The notes: a model not told the origin generated them from the letters alone. Shown: positions 15,527-24,607, counted from the first letter of the stretch. The stretch is 34,128 nucleotides of DNA from Chloroflexota bacterium (GCA_019247515.1 JAFAOS010000038.1:1-34128); one strand, 5' to 3'. Numbers and translations are program-made.

Positions 15527-18037
15527 CTAGCGGGTCGTCTGGCGGCCCAGGCGCGCGCGGAGGGCCGCCTGGGCCTCCAGGAACGGACGTTCCAGGAACC
15601 CCTGGTGGTCCGCCTCGCCGTGATGATGACGCACGCGCTCGGCGGGGCGCTGTGGCGCCATGTCGCGCACGTACGCCAGCCCGCCTTCGACCAGCGTCAG
15701 CATGTACTGGAGTCCATCGCGATCTGCCATCGTCCAGTCGTCACCCACCGCCACGTACACCGGTGACGTGTGGGCGAAGACGCCACGGCGCCAGACGTCG
15801 TGGTGCGCCACGGGCTCATAGTTCGGACCTCCCGCCCGCGCGCACAGCCACCCGTGCCCATCAATCTTCACCTCGGCACGCAACGTGAGGGCGCGGGCGC
15901 CGGCGGTGTCGTCGCTCTGCGCCACCACCCGTCCGTTGTGCACCAGTTGCAGCGTGTGAATCGGCAGCACCGAGCGTGCACCGGCCGAAACGCTGACAGT
16001 TGCGCCACCCGCGGCCAGCCGCAACGTGTCGCCAATCTCCGCCCCCTCGACCGACAGCTCCAGCAGCGGTCCCCCGCTCAGGAACGTGCGCCCCAACTGC
16101 AAGTTGCGACACCAGCTCGCATACGTGAACTCCTCGCCTGCTCCCAGCCGCACGTACGTACGATACTGGCCAACGGCTACTTCGCTGCTCATTTTGTCGG
16201 TGCCACCGACCAGCGGCAATTTGTAGCCGCTGTTGAGATAGCGGTAGTACTCCAGGTGGTTGAACGGCGCATGCATGATCATCTCCACTGCATCCACCCG
16301 ACCAGTCGCCACCAGCGCGGCGGGCTCTCCATTCGGGTTTGGAAAGTGGGGAAGAATGACCGTGCCACCCTGGCCATGGCACGCGTCCGCCCACGCGGCC
16401 AGGGTGGTGTCCAGCGTGCTGCCGAGGTCCGCTTCGCTCGGGCCATCGGAACACCACGGGTACACCGGCGTCCGCAGCCCCAGCAGAATCATGTGTCCCA
16501 ACAAGTGCTGCCGATTCTCCTGATTGGTCCAGACCACCGTGCGTCCGTCACGTGAGCTGACCGGCTCGCCGATGAAGTCCTCGGTGTTGGTGAACAGGCT
16601 GCCCCACTGCGATTGCAGCAGGTTCACGACGTTCAGGTCCTCCGCTTGCGCCTCGCGCAGGCTACCGTGCGTCGACAGGAAATGCACGTGGGTGTCACCG
16701 CTGTACCAGCGCTGCGCGTTCATATCGGTCCAGCGCCGCAGCCGCAGCTCCAGGCGTTGCTGCCCTGGCTCGATGCGCACGCGCGTTCTGAGTGGCTCGT
16801 ACTCGAAGCCGCGCGCCACGTCCACGAGGACCTCGCCGCGCGGCAGCCAGCCCTGGCAGCGGCCGTCGATATACGCGTAACTGAGCTGCCCGAGGCGCAG
16901 GTCGCCCCCGACGTCGCGGTGCCACGTGTCCTGGTTTGAGCCCACGTGCGCGTGGTGGCCGTGCGGCTGGTACGGCACACCGTCGACCGAGCGAAAGTGC
17001 ACGCGGCACGGCACCGGTTGGCCCGTGGTGTCATCGAGTACCACCGTTTCAACCCAGTTGCGACCATCCTCCACGAGCGTGACGCGGACCCTGTCCGTTT
17101 CCACGGAGCGGCGCTCCAGAACCGCCTGCCACTCCACGCTGTCGACGGCAGTGTCGTCGTCGAGCTTGATCTGGAGTATGGACGACGGGACCGCCGCCAC
17201 CTGCGCATAGGCGGGGCTCGAAGTGCCGTTCACGGGCTCGCCCCACCCCGCGAAGCCGTCCGCGAGAAACGCTTCCGCTGACCAGCGTGACAGCGGATAG
17301 ACGTATCCGGCGACGCCGCGATCGACCTCCAGCATCAGGTCGTTGGGTCCGACGTCCAGTGGGCGTGCCATCAGGTCCGCGGACTTGAGGTCTAGTCGCA
17401 CCGGCACCGCGCCCGAGTGGCGCAGCGGATCTTCATCCACCAGTCCCAGCGTTATCGCCGCGACGATCACCTGAGCGGCGCGCGGCTCTAGCTCGATGGC
17501 GTGCAGCGGAACGCTCGGCTCCGGATTCCGCCACCGCCACAGGTAATAGTCGCGGGGGAAGCCCTGGATTGACTCCGTTTGCCGAAAGCCGGCGTGCGCC
17601 CACGTGCCGCGCCAGCGGGCCTGCAAACGGTCCTGCTCGTCGGTCACGGCCAGGAACGGTCTCTGGCCCCAGCTCAGGATGTCGCCAATCTCGAATCGCT
17701 CGCGGATCGCCACTCGGTGGCGGCTGCCGTCGGCCAGACAGAACACGTACTCGGCACACTCGATGCCGACCGGCCCGCCCTCGAGAATGCGCGAGGCGAC
17801 GAGGCGGTGCGCAAACAGCACGCTGAAGGCAGTCTGGTCGACTGCGATCACGACGCGGTCCGACGAGAGTCCGGGCCCGAGCCCGATGAAGGCCGTCTCG
17901 CGTTCGCCAATCGTGAACGGCAGTCCACGGAACTGCTGCGCGCCGGTAGCGGGTTCGCGCCCGTCCCGCGCCAGCGCGGAAGCCGGCACGTTGCGATGGC
18001 GCTCGATGTCGACCGGCACGTAAGGCTTATCGGGCAT
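15527..18037 (-). CDS. CehA/McbA family metallohydrolase (PHP-like)
   Basis: 836 residues from the ATG at 18037; the open frame extends to 18,454 but that part is antisense to the next gene's signal region. Residues 1-430 are beta-rich and unassigned, apparently carbohydrate-binding-like or jelly-roll modules. The catalytic part begins near residue 445 with WYSGDTHVHFLSTHGS, a metal-binding HxH of PHP-type hydrolases. It continues with GGTVILPHFPNPNGEP and VDAVEMIM, and near residue 613 LVGGTDKMSSEVAVGQYRTY with a later LGRTFLSGGPLLELS, the usual end of the CehA/McbA domain. CehA and McbA hydrolyse carbamate and related ester or amide bonds. No signal peptide is seen, so it is probably cytoplasmic. 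Divergent placement beside a peptide-type importer suggests that the imported compound is its substrate. Confidence 0.82.
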   Translation of the reverse strand: MPDKPYVPVDIERHRNVPASALARDGREPATGAQQFRGLPFTIGERETAFIGLGPGLSSDRVVIAVDQTAFSVLFAHRLVASRILEGGPVGIECAEYVFCLADGSRHRVAIRERFEIGDILSWGQRPFLAVTDEQDRLQARWRGTWAHAGFRQTESIQGFPRDYYLWRWRNPEPSVPLHAIELEPRAAQVIVAAITLGLVDEDPLRHSGAVPVRLDLKSADLMARPLDVGPNDLMLEVDRGVAGYVYPLSRWSAEAFLADGFAGWGEPVNGTSSPAYAQVAAVPSSILQIKLDDDTAVDSVEWQAVLERRSVETDRVRVTLVEDGRNWVETVVLDDTTGQPVPCRVHFRSVDGVPYQPHGHHAHVGSNQDTWHRDVGGDLRLGQLSYAYIDGRCQGWLPRGEVLVDVARGFEYEPLRTRVRIEPGQQRLELRLRRWTDMNAQRWYSGDTHVHFLSTHGSLREAQAEDLNVVNLLQSQWGSLFTNTEDFIGEPVSSRDGRTVVWTNQENRQHLLGHMILLGLRTPVYPWCSDGPSEADLGSTLDTTLAAWADACHGQGGTVILPHFPNPNGEPAALVATGRVDAVEMIMHAPFNHLEYYRYLNSGYKLPLVGGTDKMSSEVAVGQYRTYVRLGAGEEFTYASWCRNLQLGRTFLSGGPLLELSVEGAEIGDTLRLAAGGATVSVSAGARSVLPIHTLQLVHNGRVVAQSDDTAGARALTLRAEVKIDGHGWLCARAGGPNYEPVAHHDVWRRGVFAHTSPVYVAVGDDWTMADRDGLQYMLTLVEGGLAYVRDMAPQRPAERVRHHHGEADHQGFLERPFLEAQAALRARLGRQTTR

Positions 18038-18110
18038 GGCGAAGGTTAGCCGACCGCCAGAAGGCCACGTCCAGTGAGAACTGCTCCTCGATCGATGCGA
18101 TCGCTTTTGG

Positions 18111-18134
18111 TATAGGCTAGTGGGTCTGGACCCA
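18111..18134 (+). promoter_or_regulatory. Candidate -10 box and operator before the binding-protein gene
   Basis: TATAGG (18111-18116) is a fair -10 box, with only a weak -35. Five bases on, TGGGTC-TG-GACCCA (18121-18134) is a perfect 6-2-6 inverted repeat at about the transcription start, 22 bases before the ATG. This is a plausible repressor site in the CehA/transporter divergent region. The regulator is not identified. Confidence 0.35.
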
Positions 18135-18155
18135 TTCCTCGACAGAGAGGCACAT

Positions 18156-19943
18156 ATGGCGGCTCGACCTCCTCGCGCTGGCAGTTGGAACCGTCGGCAA
18201 TTCCTCGAAACGATCGCGGGAGTTGCCCTCGTCGGCTTCCTGGCCGAGGCTTGTGGACCCGCGGCGCCGCCGTCCACGGCCGGTGCCTCACCGACCGCCG
18301 TCGCACCCGCTGCCGCCGCGCCCGCCGCGACGACGCTCGCGGCACCTACCGCGGCCGCCGCGCCAGCCGCCGTCGCCACCACGCCGCCCGCTGTCGCCGG
18401 CCAATCCGGTGGACAGGCGGTGATCTCCCTCGGCGAGCCTGACACGCTGCTCATGAGCGAGTCCCGCGCCCTGGTGACGGCCTACGTCCGCAGCTTCATC
18501 GCCAACGGTCTCGTTCGGCTCAAGTACCCCGACATGAGCGTGGTCGAGGACCTGGCCGACAAATACGCCATGTCCACTGATGGCAAAACCTACACCTTCG
18601 ACCTGCATCCGGGCGTCAAGTGGCAGGACGGGCAGCCCTTCAGCACTGACGACGTGAAGTTCACGTTCGAGTATTTTGCCCACCCGGACAATCCAAAGCC
18701 GTTGACGGACGACTTCGCAAACATCGTCGGCGCCAGCGAGTTCAAGGCCAGGCAGGCCAGCGACATCAGCGGCCTGACAATTGCTCCAGACCACGTCGAA
18801 ATCTCCCTGATGGCGCCGTCCAATAGCTTCCTGGTGAATGTGGCGACAGCGATCATCATGCCCAGGCACGTGCTGCAAGACGCGGCGCCCGCCGATTTTC
18901 CCAAGCACCCGTTCGCTCGCCAGCCGATCTATACCGGACCCTTCAAGGTAGACGAGTGGAAGAGCGGAGAATCCATCACGTACTCGGCGTTCGCGGACCA
19001 CTTCAAAGGTCGCCCGAAGCTGGACAAGGTCGTCCAGCGGATCTTCCCGGACCCGACCACCGCGGTCACCGAGCTGCGCAGCGGCGGCGTTCAGCAGGCG
19101 TTCATCGCCAATCCCGACCAGTTCGCCGAGTTTCAGAACAATTCGAGCTATTCGACTCAGCAATTGGCCGGGACACTCGGCTGGTTTTTCTCGTGGGACA
19201 TGACCAACCAGACCTTTCCGTTCGCGGAGAAGGACTTTCGCATTGCCGTCAGTCGCGCCGTCGATCGCCAGACGCTGGTGGACGCCCTCTTCAGGGGTTT
19301 TGCGGAGCCAGGCCACAGCCTGGCGTCACCACTGTCGTGGATTTACAACCCGAACATCCCCGTGTACGACTACGACCCCGCGCAGTCTCGGCAGTTGCTG
19401 GATGGGCTGGGTTGGACGGTCGGATCCGACGGCATCCGTGTGAAGAACGGACAGCGGTTGGAGTATGCGATGATGGTCACCTCCACCACCAGGGACTGGT
19501 TCCTGGCGATACAGCCGATGCTGCAAGCGGTGGGAATCGGCATCAGCAAAGTCGACGTTGTCGACTTCCCGACCTGGATCAGCCGCCTCAACGTCGGTCA
19601 ATACGAGTCGACGATGAACGGTTGGGGCAATTTCGCGATTGACCCGCGGGCTGATCTGGCCGCCCAATTCTGGTCGCCCACGAAAGCCGCGCGCGGCGAC
19701 AGCACCGGTTATAAAAACGATCAGGTGGACCAGCTGTTCGCGCAGGCGACGAAAGCTGCCTCGCACGACGAGGAAAAGCGTCTGTACGATCAGATCCAGG
19801 TGCTGGTCGAGGGCGACTGTGTGTACGCGTACCTGTTCCGTCCGCAGCAGCTGGGGGCGAGCATCAACAACCTGGTGCTGCCGAGCGCAAAGATCCAGGC
19901 CGAGATCTACGACGCGCTCCCGAGCTGGACCATCAAGAGCTGA
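18156..19943 (+). CDS. Oligopeptide/dipeptide-type ABC transporter substrate-binding lipoprotein (SBP family 5)
   Basis: 595 residues. ATG 18156 has AGAGAGG five bases upstream; a GTG at 18120 is less likely. The N-terminus NRRQFLETIAGVALVGFLAE ends in a lipobox Cys and carries a twin-arginine-like RR, then a long Ala/Pro/Thr linker (about 40-85). The mature fold has the family 5 signatures: TYTFDLHPGVKWQDGQPF, STDDVKFTFEYF, YTGPFKVDEWKSGESITYSA, FRIAVSRAVDRQTLVDALF and YDPAQSRQLLDGLGW. It captures peptides or other polar compounds outside the membrane for the permeases encoded immediately downstream. It is complete, unlike the relative at 2574. Confidence 0.93.
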   Translation: MAARPPRAGSWNRRQFLETIAGVALVGFLAEACGPAAPPSTAGASPTAVAPAAAAPAATTLAAPTAAAAPAAVATTPPAVAGQSGGQAVISLGEPDTLLMSESRALVTAYVRSFIANGLVRLKYPDMSVVEDLADKYAMSTDGKTYTFDLHPGVKWQDGQPFSTDDVKFTFEYFAHPDNPKPLTDDFANIVGASEFKARQASDISGLTIAPDHVEISLMAPSNSFLVNVATAIIMPRHVLQDAAPADFPKHPFARQPIYTGPFKVDEWKSGESITYSAFADHFKGRPKLDKVVQRIFPDPTTAVTELRSGGVQQAFIANPDQFAEFQNNSSYSTQQLAGTLGWFFSWDMTNQTFPFAEKDFRIAVSRAVDRQTLVDALFRGFAEPGHSLASPLSWIYNPNIPVYDYDPAQSRQLLDGLGWTVGSDGIRVKNGQRLEYAMMVTSTTRDWFLAIQPMLQAVGIGISKVDVVDFPTWISRLNVGQYESTMNGWGNFAIDPRADLAAQFWSPTKAARGDSTGYKNDQVDQLFAQATKAASHDEEKRLYDQIQVLVEGDCVYAYLFRPQQLGASINNLVLPSAKIQAEIYDALPSWTIKS

Positions 19944-19957
19944 GCGGAGGCGGAGCG

Positions 19958-20911
19958 CTGGCCCGCTACATCGTTCGTCGCCTGCTGCTGATGATCCCGC
20001 TGCTCGTCGGCGTCTCGGTGATCTCCTACGCGATCATCGTTCTGGCGCCTGGGGACCCCGCCAGGCTGCTGGCCGACCCTGAAAAAATGACGGCCGAGTC
20101 GTACGTTGCCGCGCGCGCCGAGCTCGGTCTCGACGACCCTGGGCCGGTGCGCTACGTCAAAACCATGGTCTCGCTGTTCGGCGGGGAGCTGCGCTCATTC
20201 CGGACCCAGCAGCGCGTGGTGGATATGGTCGGCGAGCGCTTGCCAACATCCGTGGCTCTGGGCTCTCTGGCGATCGTGTTCGGCCTGGTGTTCGGCACGC
20301 TGATCGGCGCCATTCAGGCGATCAAGCCATACAGCCGCCTCGACGACCTCGGCACTCTGCTGTCGCTGACAGGCTTCTCAATGCCGCACTTCTGGTTCGC
20401 GCTGATGCTGGTGATGCTCTTCGGCGTCCGTCTGCACTGGCTGCCCTCCAGCGGCATCCGGCCGGTCACCTCCACTGGCTGGAACCCGCTCGAGATGGCG
20501 CCGTACCTGGTGATGCCGACCATCGTCCTCGGCACCGGCTTGCTCGCGTACGTCGCGCGATTCGTGCGGTCGTCGATGTTGGAAACGTTCGAACAGGACT
20601 ACGTGCGCACCGCGCGCTCGAAAGGGCTCCGGGAGTCGGCGGTGATCGTTCGGCACGTGCTCCGCAATTCGCTGCTGCCGGTCATCACCATCGCCGGATT
20701 TGTCTTGCCGTTGCTGATCGGCGGCGCCGTCGTGGTGGAGTACGTGTTCGCTCTACCCGGCATGGGCCGTCTCGCCGTGGACTCGGTCTTCGGACGCGAC
20801 TACCCGGTCATCCTGACGATCACGATGTTCAGCGCCATCGCGGTTATCATTGGCAACCTGGTCGCCGACGTGCTGTATGCCGTCGTCGACCCGCGGATTC
20901 GATTTGGCTGA
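19958..20911 (+). CDS. DppB/OppB-type ABC transporter permease, CTG start
   Basis: 317 residues if begun at CTG 19958, giving the canonical opening ARYIVRRLLLMIPLLVGVSV. GGAGGCGGAG lies 4-11 bases before it. The first ATG, at 19991, would delete the conserved basic start and lacks a ribosome site; there is no ATG, GTG or TTG at the expected place. Six hydrophobic segments, the BPD family region LPTSVALGSLAIVFGLVFGT, and the EAA-type loop DYVRTARSKGLRESAVIVRH (ATPase contact) are present. It forms the membrane channel with the next gene product. It sits 14 bases after the binding-protein stop, so it is in the same operon. Confidence 0.88.
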   Translation: MARYIVRRLLLMIPLLVGVSVISYAIIVLAPGDPARLLADPEKMTAESYVAARAELGLDDPGPVRYVKTMVSLFGGELRSFRTQQRVVDMVGERLPTSVALGSLAIVFGLVFGTLIGAIQAIKPYSRLDDLGTLLSLTGFSMPHFWFALMLVMLFGVRLHWLPSSGIRPVTSTGWNPLEMAPYLVMPTIVLGTGLLAYVARFVRSSMLETFEQDYVRTARSKGLRESAVIVRHVLRNSLLPVITIAGFVLPLLIGGAVVVEYVFALPGMGRLAVDSVFGRDYPVILTITMFSAIAVIIGNLVADVLYAVVDPRIRFG

Positions 20912-21803
20912 CGTCGCCGCGACTGTCGCGGTCGCGCCTCCATCCGTCGAACGCTCGCGCGCCCACCGTCGCGGCCTGGTGCTGCGCCTGGCGGCCAACG
21001 AGCGCGTCGTCGTCGGCTGCGCCGTCCTGGTCGCCACCCTCTTCGTCGCCGTCTTCGCCGCTCAGCTTGCGCCGTACGACCCCAACGCGCAGATCCTCAC
21101 CGCGCGTCTCGGCCCGCCCAACTCCGCGCACCTGCTCGGGAGCGATCAACTCGGCCGCGACGTCCTCAGCCGGGTGATCTGGGGTTCTCGCGTTTCGCTG
21201 GGTGTTGGCTTCTCCTCCGTGGTCATCACGATCGTCATCGGCACGGCCATTGGCATTGCCGCGGGTTACGGTGGCGGGTGGATCGACGGCGCGCTGATGC
21301 GGCTGGTGGACATTTTCATTTCGATTCCGGTATTCATGCTGCTGCTGACGATCGTGGCAATTTACGGGTCGAACGTTCCGCTGCTGATCACGTTCATCGG
21401 GATTTCGGCCTTCCCTGGTGCGGCGCGCATCGTGCGAGCGGAAGTCCTCTCGCTCAAGCCGCGCGAGTTCATCACCGCCTCGCAAGTGATCGGGTCCAGC
21501 CCCTGGCGGATCATGCGGCGCCACATCCTGCCGAACCTGGTTCCAATCATCATCGTCTCCGCCACGCTGCGCGTGGGCGCGGCAATCCTGACGGAGGCGG
21601 GGCTCAGCTATTTCGGACTTGGCGTACCGCCACCGGCCCCGACGTGGGATGGCATGGTCGCCGACGGTCGCACGTCACTGGATGTGGCGTGGTGGGTCTC
21701 GACCTTTCCGGGCATCGCGTTGCTGGTGGTGGTCATCGCCACCAATCTCGTGGGCGACGGTTTACGCGACGTGTTCGATCCGCGCCGCGCTCACCTCGCC
21801 TGA
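20904..21803 (+). CDS. DppC/OppC-type ABC transporter permease
   Basis: 299 residues from TTG 20904, which overlaps the end of the upstream permease gene by 8 bases; the open frame continues further upstream, but there it only repeats the permease in another frame. The N-terminal cytoplasmic arm, first helix and family motif APYDPNAQILTARLGPPNSA HLLGSDQLGRDVLSR, followed by YGGGWIDGALMRLVDIFIS, are typical. The EAA-type loop is PREFITASQVIGSSPWRIMR. It pairs with the preceding permease. No ATP-binding subunits follow: the next 160 bases are repeats and then a convergent gene. The ATPases must be encoded elsewhere or shared. The start codon is uncertain. Confidence 0.87.
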   Translation: MADVAATVAVAPPSVERSRAHRRGLVLRLAANERVVVGCAVLVATLFVAVFAAQLAPYDPNAQILTARLGPPNSAHLLGSDQLGRDVLSRVIWGSRVSLGVGFSSVVITIVIGTAIGIAAGYGGGWIDGALMRLVDIFISIPVFMLLLTIVAIYGSNVPLLITFIGISAFPGAARIVRAEVLSLKPREFITASQVIGSSPWRIMRRHILPNLVPIIIVSATLRVGAAILTEAGLSYFGLGVPPPAPTWDGMVADGRTSLDVAWWVSTFPGIALLVVVIATNLVGDGLRDVFDPRRAHLA

Positions 21804-21804
21804 A

Positions 21805-21836
21805 CCCGCGTTCGTCAGAGGGCGTTTGTGGCCGCC
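21805..21836 (+). repeat. Dispersed repeat copy R3 (tail part only)
   Basis: It begins within two bases of the dppC-type stop. It has CCCGCGTTCGTCAGAGGGCG, then TTTGTGGCCGCC; compared with R4 it lacks the CTAGCTTAC in between and the palindrome. Similarity to R5 continues more weakly to about 21,860 (GGCAAT-CTT). Confidence 0.65.
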
Positions 21837-21913
21837 AACTTCCGCAGTGCCGGCAATCCTTGTCTAAAGAGAAGCAGAGTCTTTCAGCAATTTATCAGGT
21901 CGATGAAAACCTC

Positions 21914-21988
21914 TCGAAGGGCTCCACCGTAGGTGGAATCACCCGACCAGCGTTCGTCAGAGGGCGCTAGCTTACGTTTGTGACCGCC
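21914..21988 (+). repeat. Dispersed repeat copy R4, overlapping the end of the BAAT-like gene
   Basis: GGGCTCCACC GTA GGTGGAATCA, spacer, CAGCGTTCGTCAGAGGGCGC, then CTTACGTTTGTGACCGCC. The last part is, on the minus strand, the final codons and TAA stop (21972-21974) of the hydrolase. It is nearly identical to R5 over the palindrome and the GCGTTC-CAGAGGGCGC-ACGTTTGTG-CCG blocks. Confidence 0.8.
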
Positions 21989-23270
21989 AGGCTTCCAATA
22001 ACATTTTCAGGATTTCTCGCCACGAGTCCTCGCGCGCCGCCGCATAGGCCTTCGGCGTCCCACCGTACGCGAATACTTCGCCAGTCAACGGATGTCGCGA
22101 GGCGAGCACTGTCGTCGGCAGGTACGGCGTCCCGATCATGTGCCCGGCACCGGCATACGCGAGATGCTTGTAGGGGTGCGGGAAGTGGTGGGCTTCGAGA
22201 CGCCGCCGCGCGATCTCGGCCATTCGCTCCGACGGCCACATCGCGTCGTCTTTGCCCGAAATCAGCAGCACCGGCCCGTTGATGCGCTCGACGGGAATCT
22301 CCGCGCGCTCGGCCGCCTCCTGGTCCTCCAGGTTGCGCAGAAAGCGCGGCGTTAGGGGTATGGGCTCTCCTTTCGGCGGCGCTGGCGGCTCCGCCGACAG
22401 CCTTTCGGGGCGCGGCTGCAGGTACGGGACGGCCTCGCCGTGGAACGTCCAGGCCGGGCTGGCGCCGCGCACGCCGGAGCGGGCGATGCCGCCGTGCACG
22501 ATCCCACTCGGCACGTACGCGATGACCGCCCTCACCGCGGGGAACGTCGCGCCCAGCAACAGCACGAGCTCGCCGCCGCGGGAGGTTCCCGAGACCCCGA
22601 TGCGGTCGCCGTCCAGGGTGGACTGGCGCTGCACCCAGCGAATGCCAGTTTCAAAGTATTCGAGCGGGATCTCGATCAGGTCCGGCGGAAGGTCCGCGTA
22701 ATTGAAGTACGCGAGCGCGAATCCGGCGTAGCCATGCGAGGCGTACAGCGCCGCGCCACTTTCGGACAGTCCACCCCCTGAGCCGCTCAAGGTGATGACC
22801 ACCGGGTGCGGACCATGGCCGGGCGGCACGAACAGCGTGCCAACCAGTCCGTCTTCATGCACCGGGATCCGCTCGACGCCGTCGGCTACATACACGCGCT
22901 CTGCCGCGGTGCGCGCCACTGCTGCGGCGTCGACTTCAGCCACGACCTCGATGGGCAAGGGAGTCGGTTCCTTGCGAAAGAACGGCGCCTGGTTCGGTTC
23001 GTCCGCCGCCAGCTGCATGGACCAGATCAGGCCCATCGCGTCGGCATCGGCATACGTGCCGGACACCGGCGCCTGCGCGGAGACGTCGATTCGACCGTTG
23101 GCGTCGGCCACAAACGTAGCGTGCGCGCGCCAGGTCCGCGCGAGATCGTCGGTCTGGGAGGCACGCAGCGTCACACGCTGCCCGGGTTCGAAGCCATCGA
23201 GCCAGATGCGGAGCGGCTCGTCGACCATGCTTCGCGGTGGGTCCACGTGGATTTCGCCGCTGCGAGTCAT
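21972..23270 (-). CDS. BAAT/acyl-CoA thioesterase-like alpha/beta hydrolase
   Basis: 432 residues. The N-terminal 130 residues form a beta-sandwich like the Bile_Hydr_Trans domain (DEPLRIWLDGFEPGQRVTLR and so on). The C-terminal part is the BAAT_C alpha/beta hydrolase: GPHPVVITLSGSGGGLSES, nucleophile elbow GVSGTSRGGE, acid ISGKDDAMWPS and histidine AGAGHMIG. Relatives hydrolyse acyl-CoA thioesters or transfer the acyl group to an amino acid, using Cys or Ser; here the nucleophile position is Ser (G-T-S-R-G). It is the last gene of a three-gene operon, with its ATG overlapping the amidohydrolase stop (ATGA, 23267-23270). Its last codons and stop lie in the dispersed repeat R4. Confidence 0.85.
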   Translation of the reverse strand: MTRSGEIHVDPPRSMVDEPLRIWLDGFEPGQRVTLRASQTDDLARTWRAHATFVADANGRIDVSAQAPVSGTYADADAMGLIWSMQLAADEPNQAPFFRKEPTPLPIEVVAEVDAAAVARTAAERVYVADGVERIPVHEDGLVGTLFVPPGHGPHPVVITLSGSGGGLSESGAALYASHGYAGFALAYFNYADLPPDLIEIPLEYFETGIRWVQRQSTLDGDRIGVSGTSRGGELVLLLGATFPAVRAVIAYVPSGIVHGGIARSGVRGASPAWTFHGEAVPYLQPRPERLSAEPPAPPKGEPIPLTPRFLRNLEDQEAAERAEIPVERINGPVLLISGKDDAMWPSERMAEIARRRLEAHHFPHPYKHLAYAGAGHMIGTPYLPTTVLASRHPLTGEVFAYGGTPKAYAAAREDSWREILKMLLEAWRSQT

Positions 23271-24607
23271 GTCGCCACGGCCGCCTCAGCCAGTCGGTTT
23301 GACCGACCCTGCTCGCGAAGCGCGGCTGCATCGTACACGCGCCCGCCTTTGACAACCGTCCGCACGACGCGGGCGTTTCGAATGTCGGCCAGGGGGTCCG
23401 CCTCCAGCACCACGAGGTCCGCCCGCTTGCCTGCCTCGAGCGTTCCCAGCGTCTCGGACTGGCCCAGCGCTTCGGCGGCGGTCACCGTCGCGGCCTGCAG
23501 GGCCGCCAGCGGACTGAGGCCCGATTCGACCAGCAACGTCAGCTCGTTCTGCAAGCCCAGTCCGGGCAGCTGCTTGCCCAACCCGAAGCAGTCAGTGCCG
23601 GCGAGCAATCGCGCACCTGCCTCGTGCAACATGCCGACCAGCCGCTGCCGCTTGCTGAATCCGTCGCGGGCGGTCCGCACATACTCGCTCGAAAGGTCGA
23701 AGATCTCGGGTCGCTCCTCGTGGACAAAAGCCCTTCGCACGTCGTCGGGTACGTCGGCGTTGGCGGGATTGTCAGCGTCGATCGCGTAGCCGTCCATGCT
23801 CAATGCCGAGTCCACGAGCAACGTGGGATCGAAGAACACGCGCGAGTCGGCGACGAGCCGAACCAGCCGCTGCATCGACTCGGACTCCAGCTCAAAGCGC
23901 TCCCACAGCAGTGTTTCACGGCGTGCTACTGGCAGGCCGTCGAGCCGGTCGGCTTCGTCTGAGGGCAACAGCTCGCGGCCCGTGATGCGAATATGCTCCA
24001 GGCAGTCGATACCCAGCTGGATGGCGCGCGTCATCGTGATCGTTCGCGGCACGTGGCCCGTGACGCGGAGTCCGTGGCGGTGCGCGGTGTCCAGAATGAC
24101 CTGGAGGGATCCTTCCGGTACCCAGTTGTAAATCTTGATGAAGTCCACGCCCTGGCCGGCCAGAAACTCGACCGCTCCGCGTGCGCGCTCGGGCGTGTCG
24201 ACCATGATCGACATGGGCGGCCAGACCGGGGTTGCGCCGTCCAGCAGAGGTCCAGCGAAAAAGATGCTCGGAGCGGCGTGCGAGCCTCTTGCGATCCGCT
24301 CGCGCAGCAGGCGGAGGAGCGTGAGATTGCCCCCAGTATCACGCACCGTGGTGACCCCGTATGCCAGGTACAGGTGGTGGATCTTGTCCTTGTGGCGTTC
24401 ACCCGTGGTGTGCGCATGCATGTCCATCAGCCCGGGCAGCAACCACGTCCCCGTGGCGTCGATCACGCGCGCCGTTTCGGGCAGCTGTGGCATTGGCCCC
24501 ACCGCGGCGATGCGATCTCGGTCTACCAGCACCGTCGTGTTGGGATGTGGCGTGCCGGAGCGGACGTCGATGAGCGTGCCGCCGCTGATGGCGACGAGCT
24601 CGCTCAT
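23267..24607 (-). CDS. Amidohydrolase family protein (metal-dependent, imidazolonepropionase/prolidase-like)
   Basis: 446 residues. The N- and C-terminal strands form the small beta-sandwich (GGTLIDVRSGTPHPNTTVLV; ADLVVLEADPLADIRNARVV). The TIM barrel starts at LPGLMDMHAHTT with the metal-binding His64-x-His66. Further ligands are a likely carboxylated Lys in VDFIKIYNW, His residues in LRVTGHVPR and CLEHIRITG, and Asp in LLAGTDCFG. It resembles the COG1228-type amidohydrolases that cleave cyclic amides or Xaa-Pro bonds. It is cytoplasmic, with no signal peptide. It is coupled on both sides by ATGA overlaps with the LLM oxidoreductase and the BAAT-like hydrolase, so the three are co-translated. 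The exact substrate cannot be assigned. Confidence 0.9.
   Translation of the reverse strand: MSELVAISGGTLIDVRSGTPHPNTTVLVDRDRIAAVGPMPQLPETARVIDATGTWLLPGLMDMHAHTTGERHKDKIHHLYLAYGVTTVRDTGGNLTLLRLLRERIARGSHAAPSIFFAGPLLDGATPVWPPMSIMVDTPERARGAVEFLAGQGVDFIKIYNWVPEGSLQVILDTAHRHGLRVTGHVPRTITMTRAIQLGIDCLEHIRITGRELLPSDEADRLDGLPVARRETLLWERFELESESMQRLVRLVADSRVFFDPTLLVDSALSMDGYAIDADNPANADVPDDVRRAFVHEERPEIFDLSSEYVRTARDGFSKRQRLVGMLHEAGARLLAGTDCFGLGKQLPGLGLQNELTLLVESGLSPLAALQAATVTAAEALGQSETLGTLEAGKRADLVVLEADPLADIRNARVVRTVVKGGRVYDAAALREQGRSNRLAEAAVAT

Noticed and set aside
18038..18454. N-terminal extension of the CehA/McbA gene
   Set aside because: It would overlap the divergent binding-protein signal peptide and linker; the ATG at 18037 gives a sensible start and the extension has no family character.
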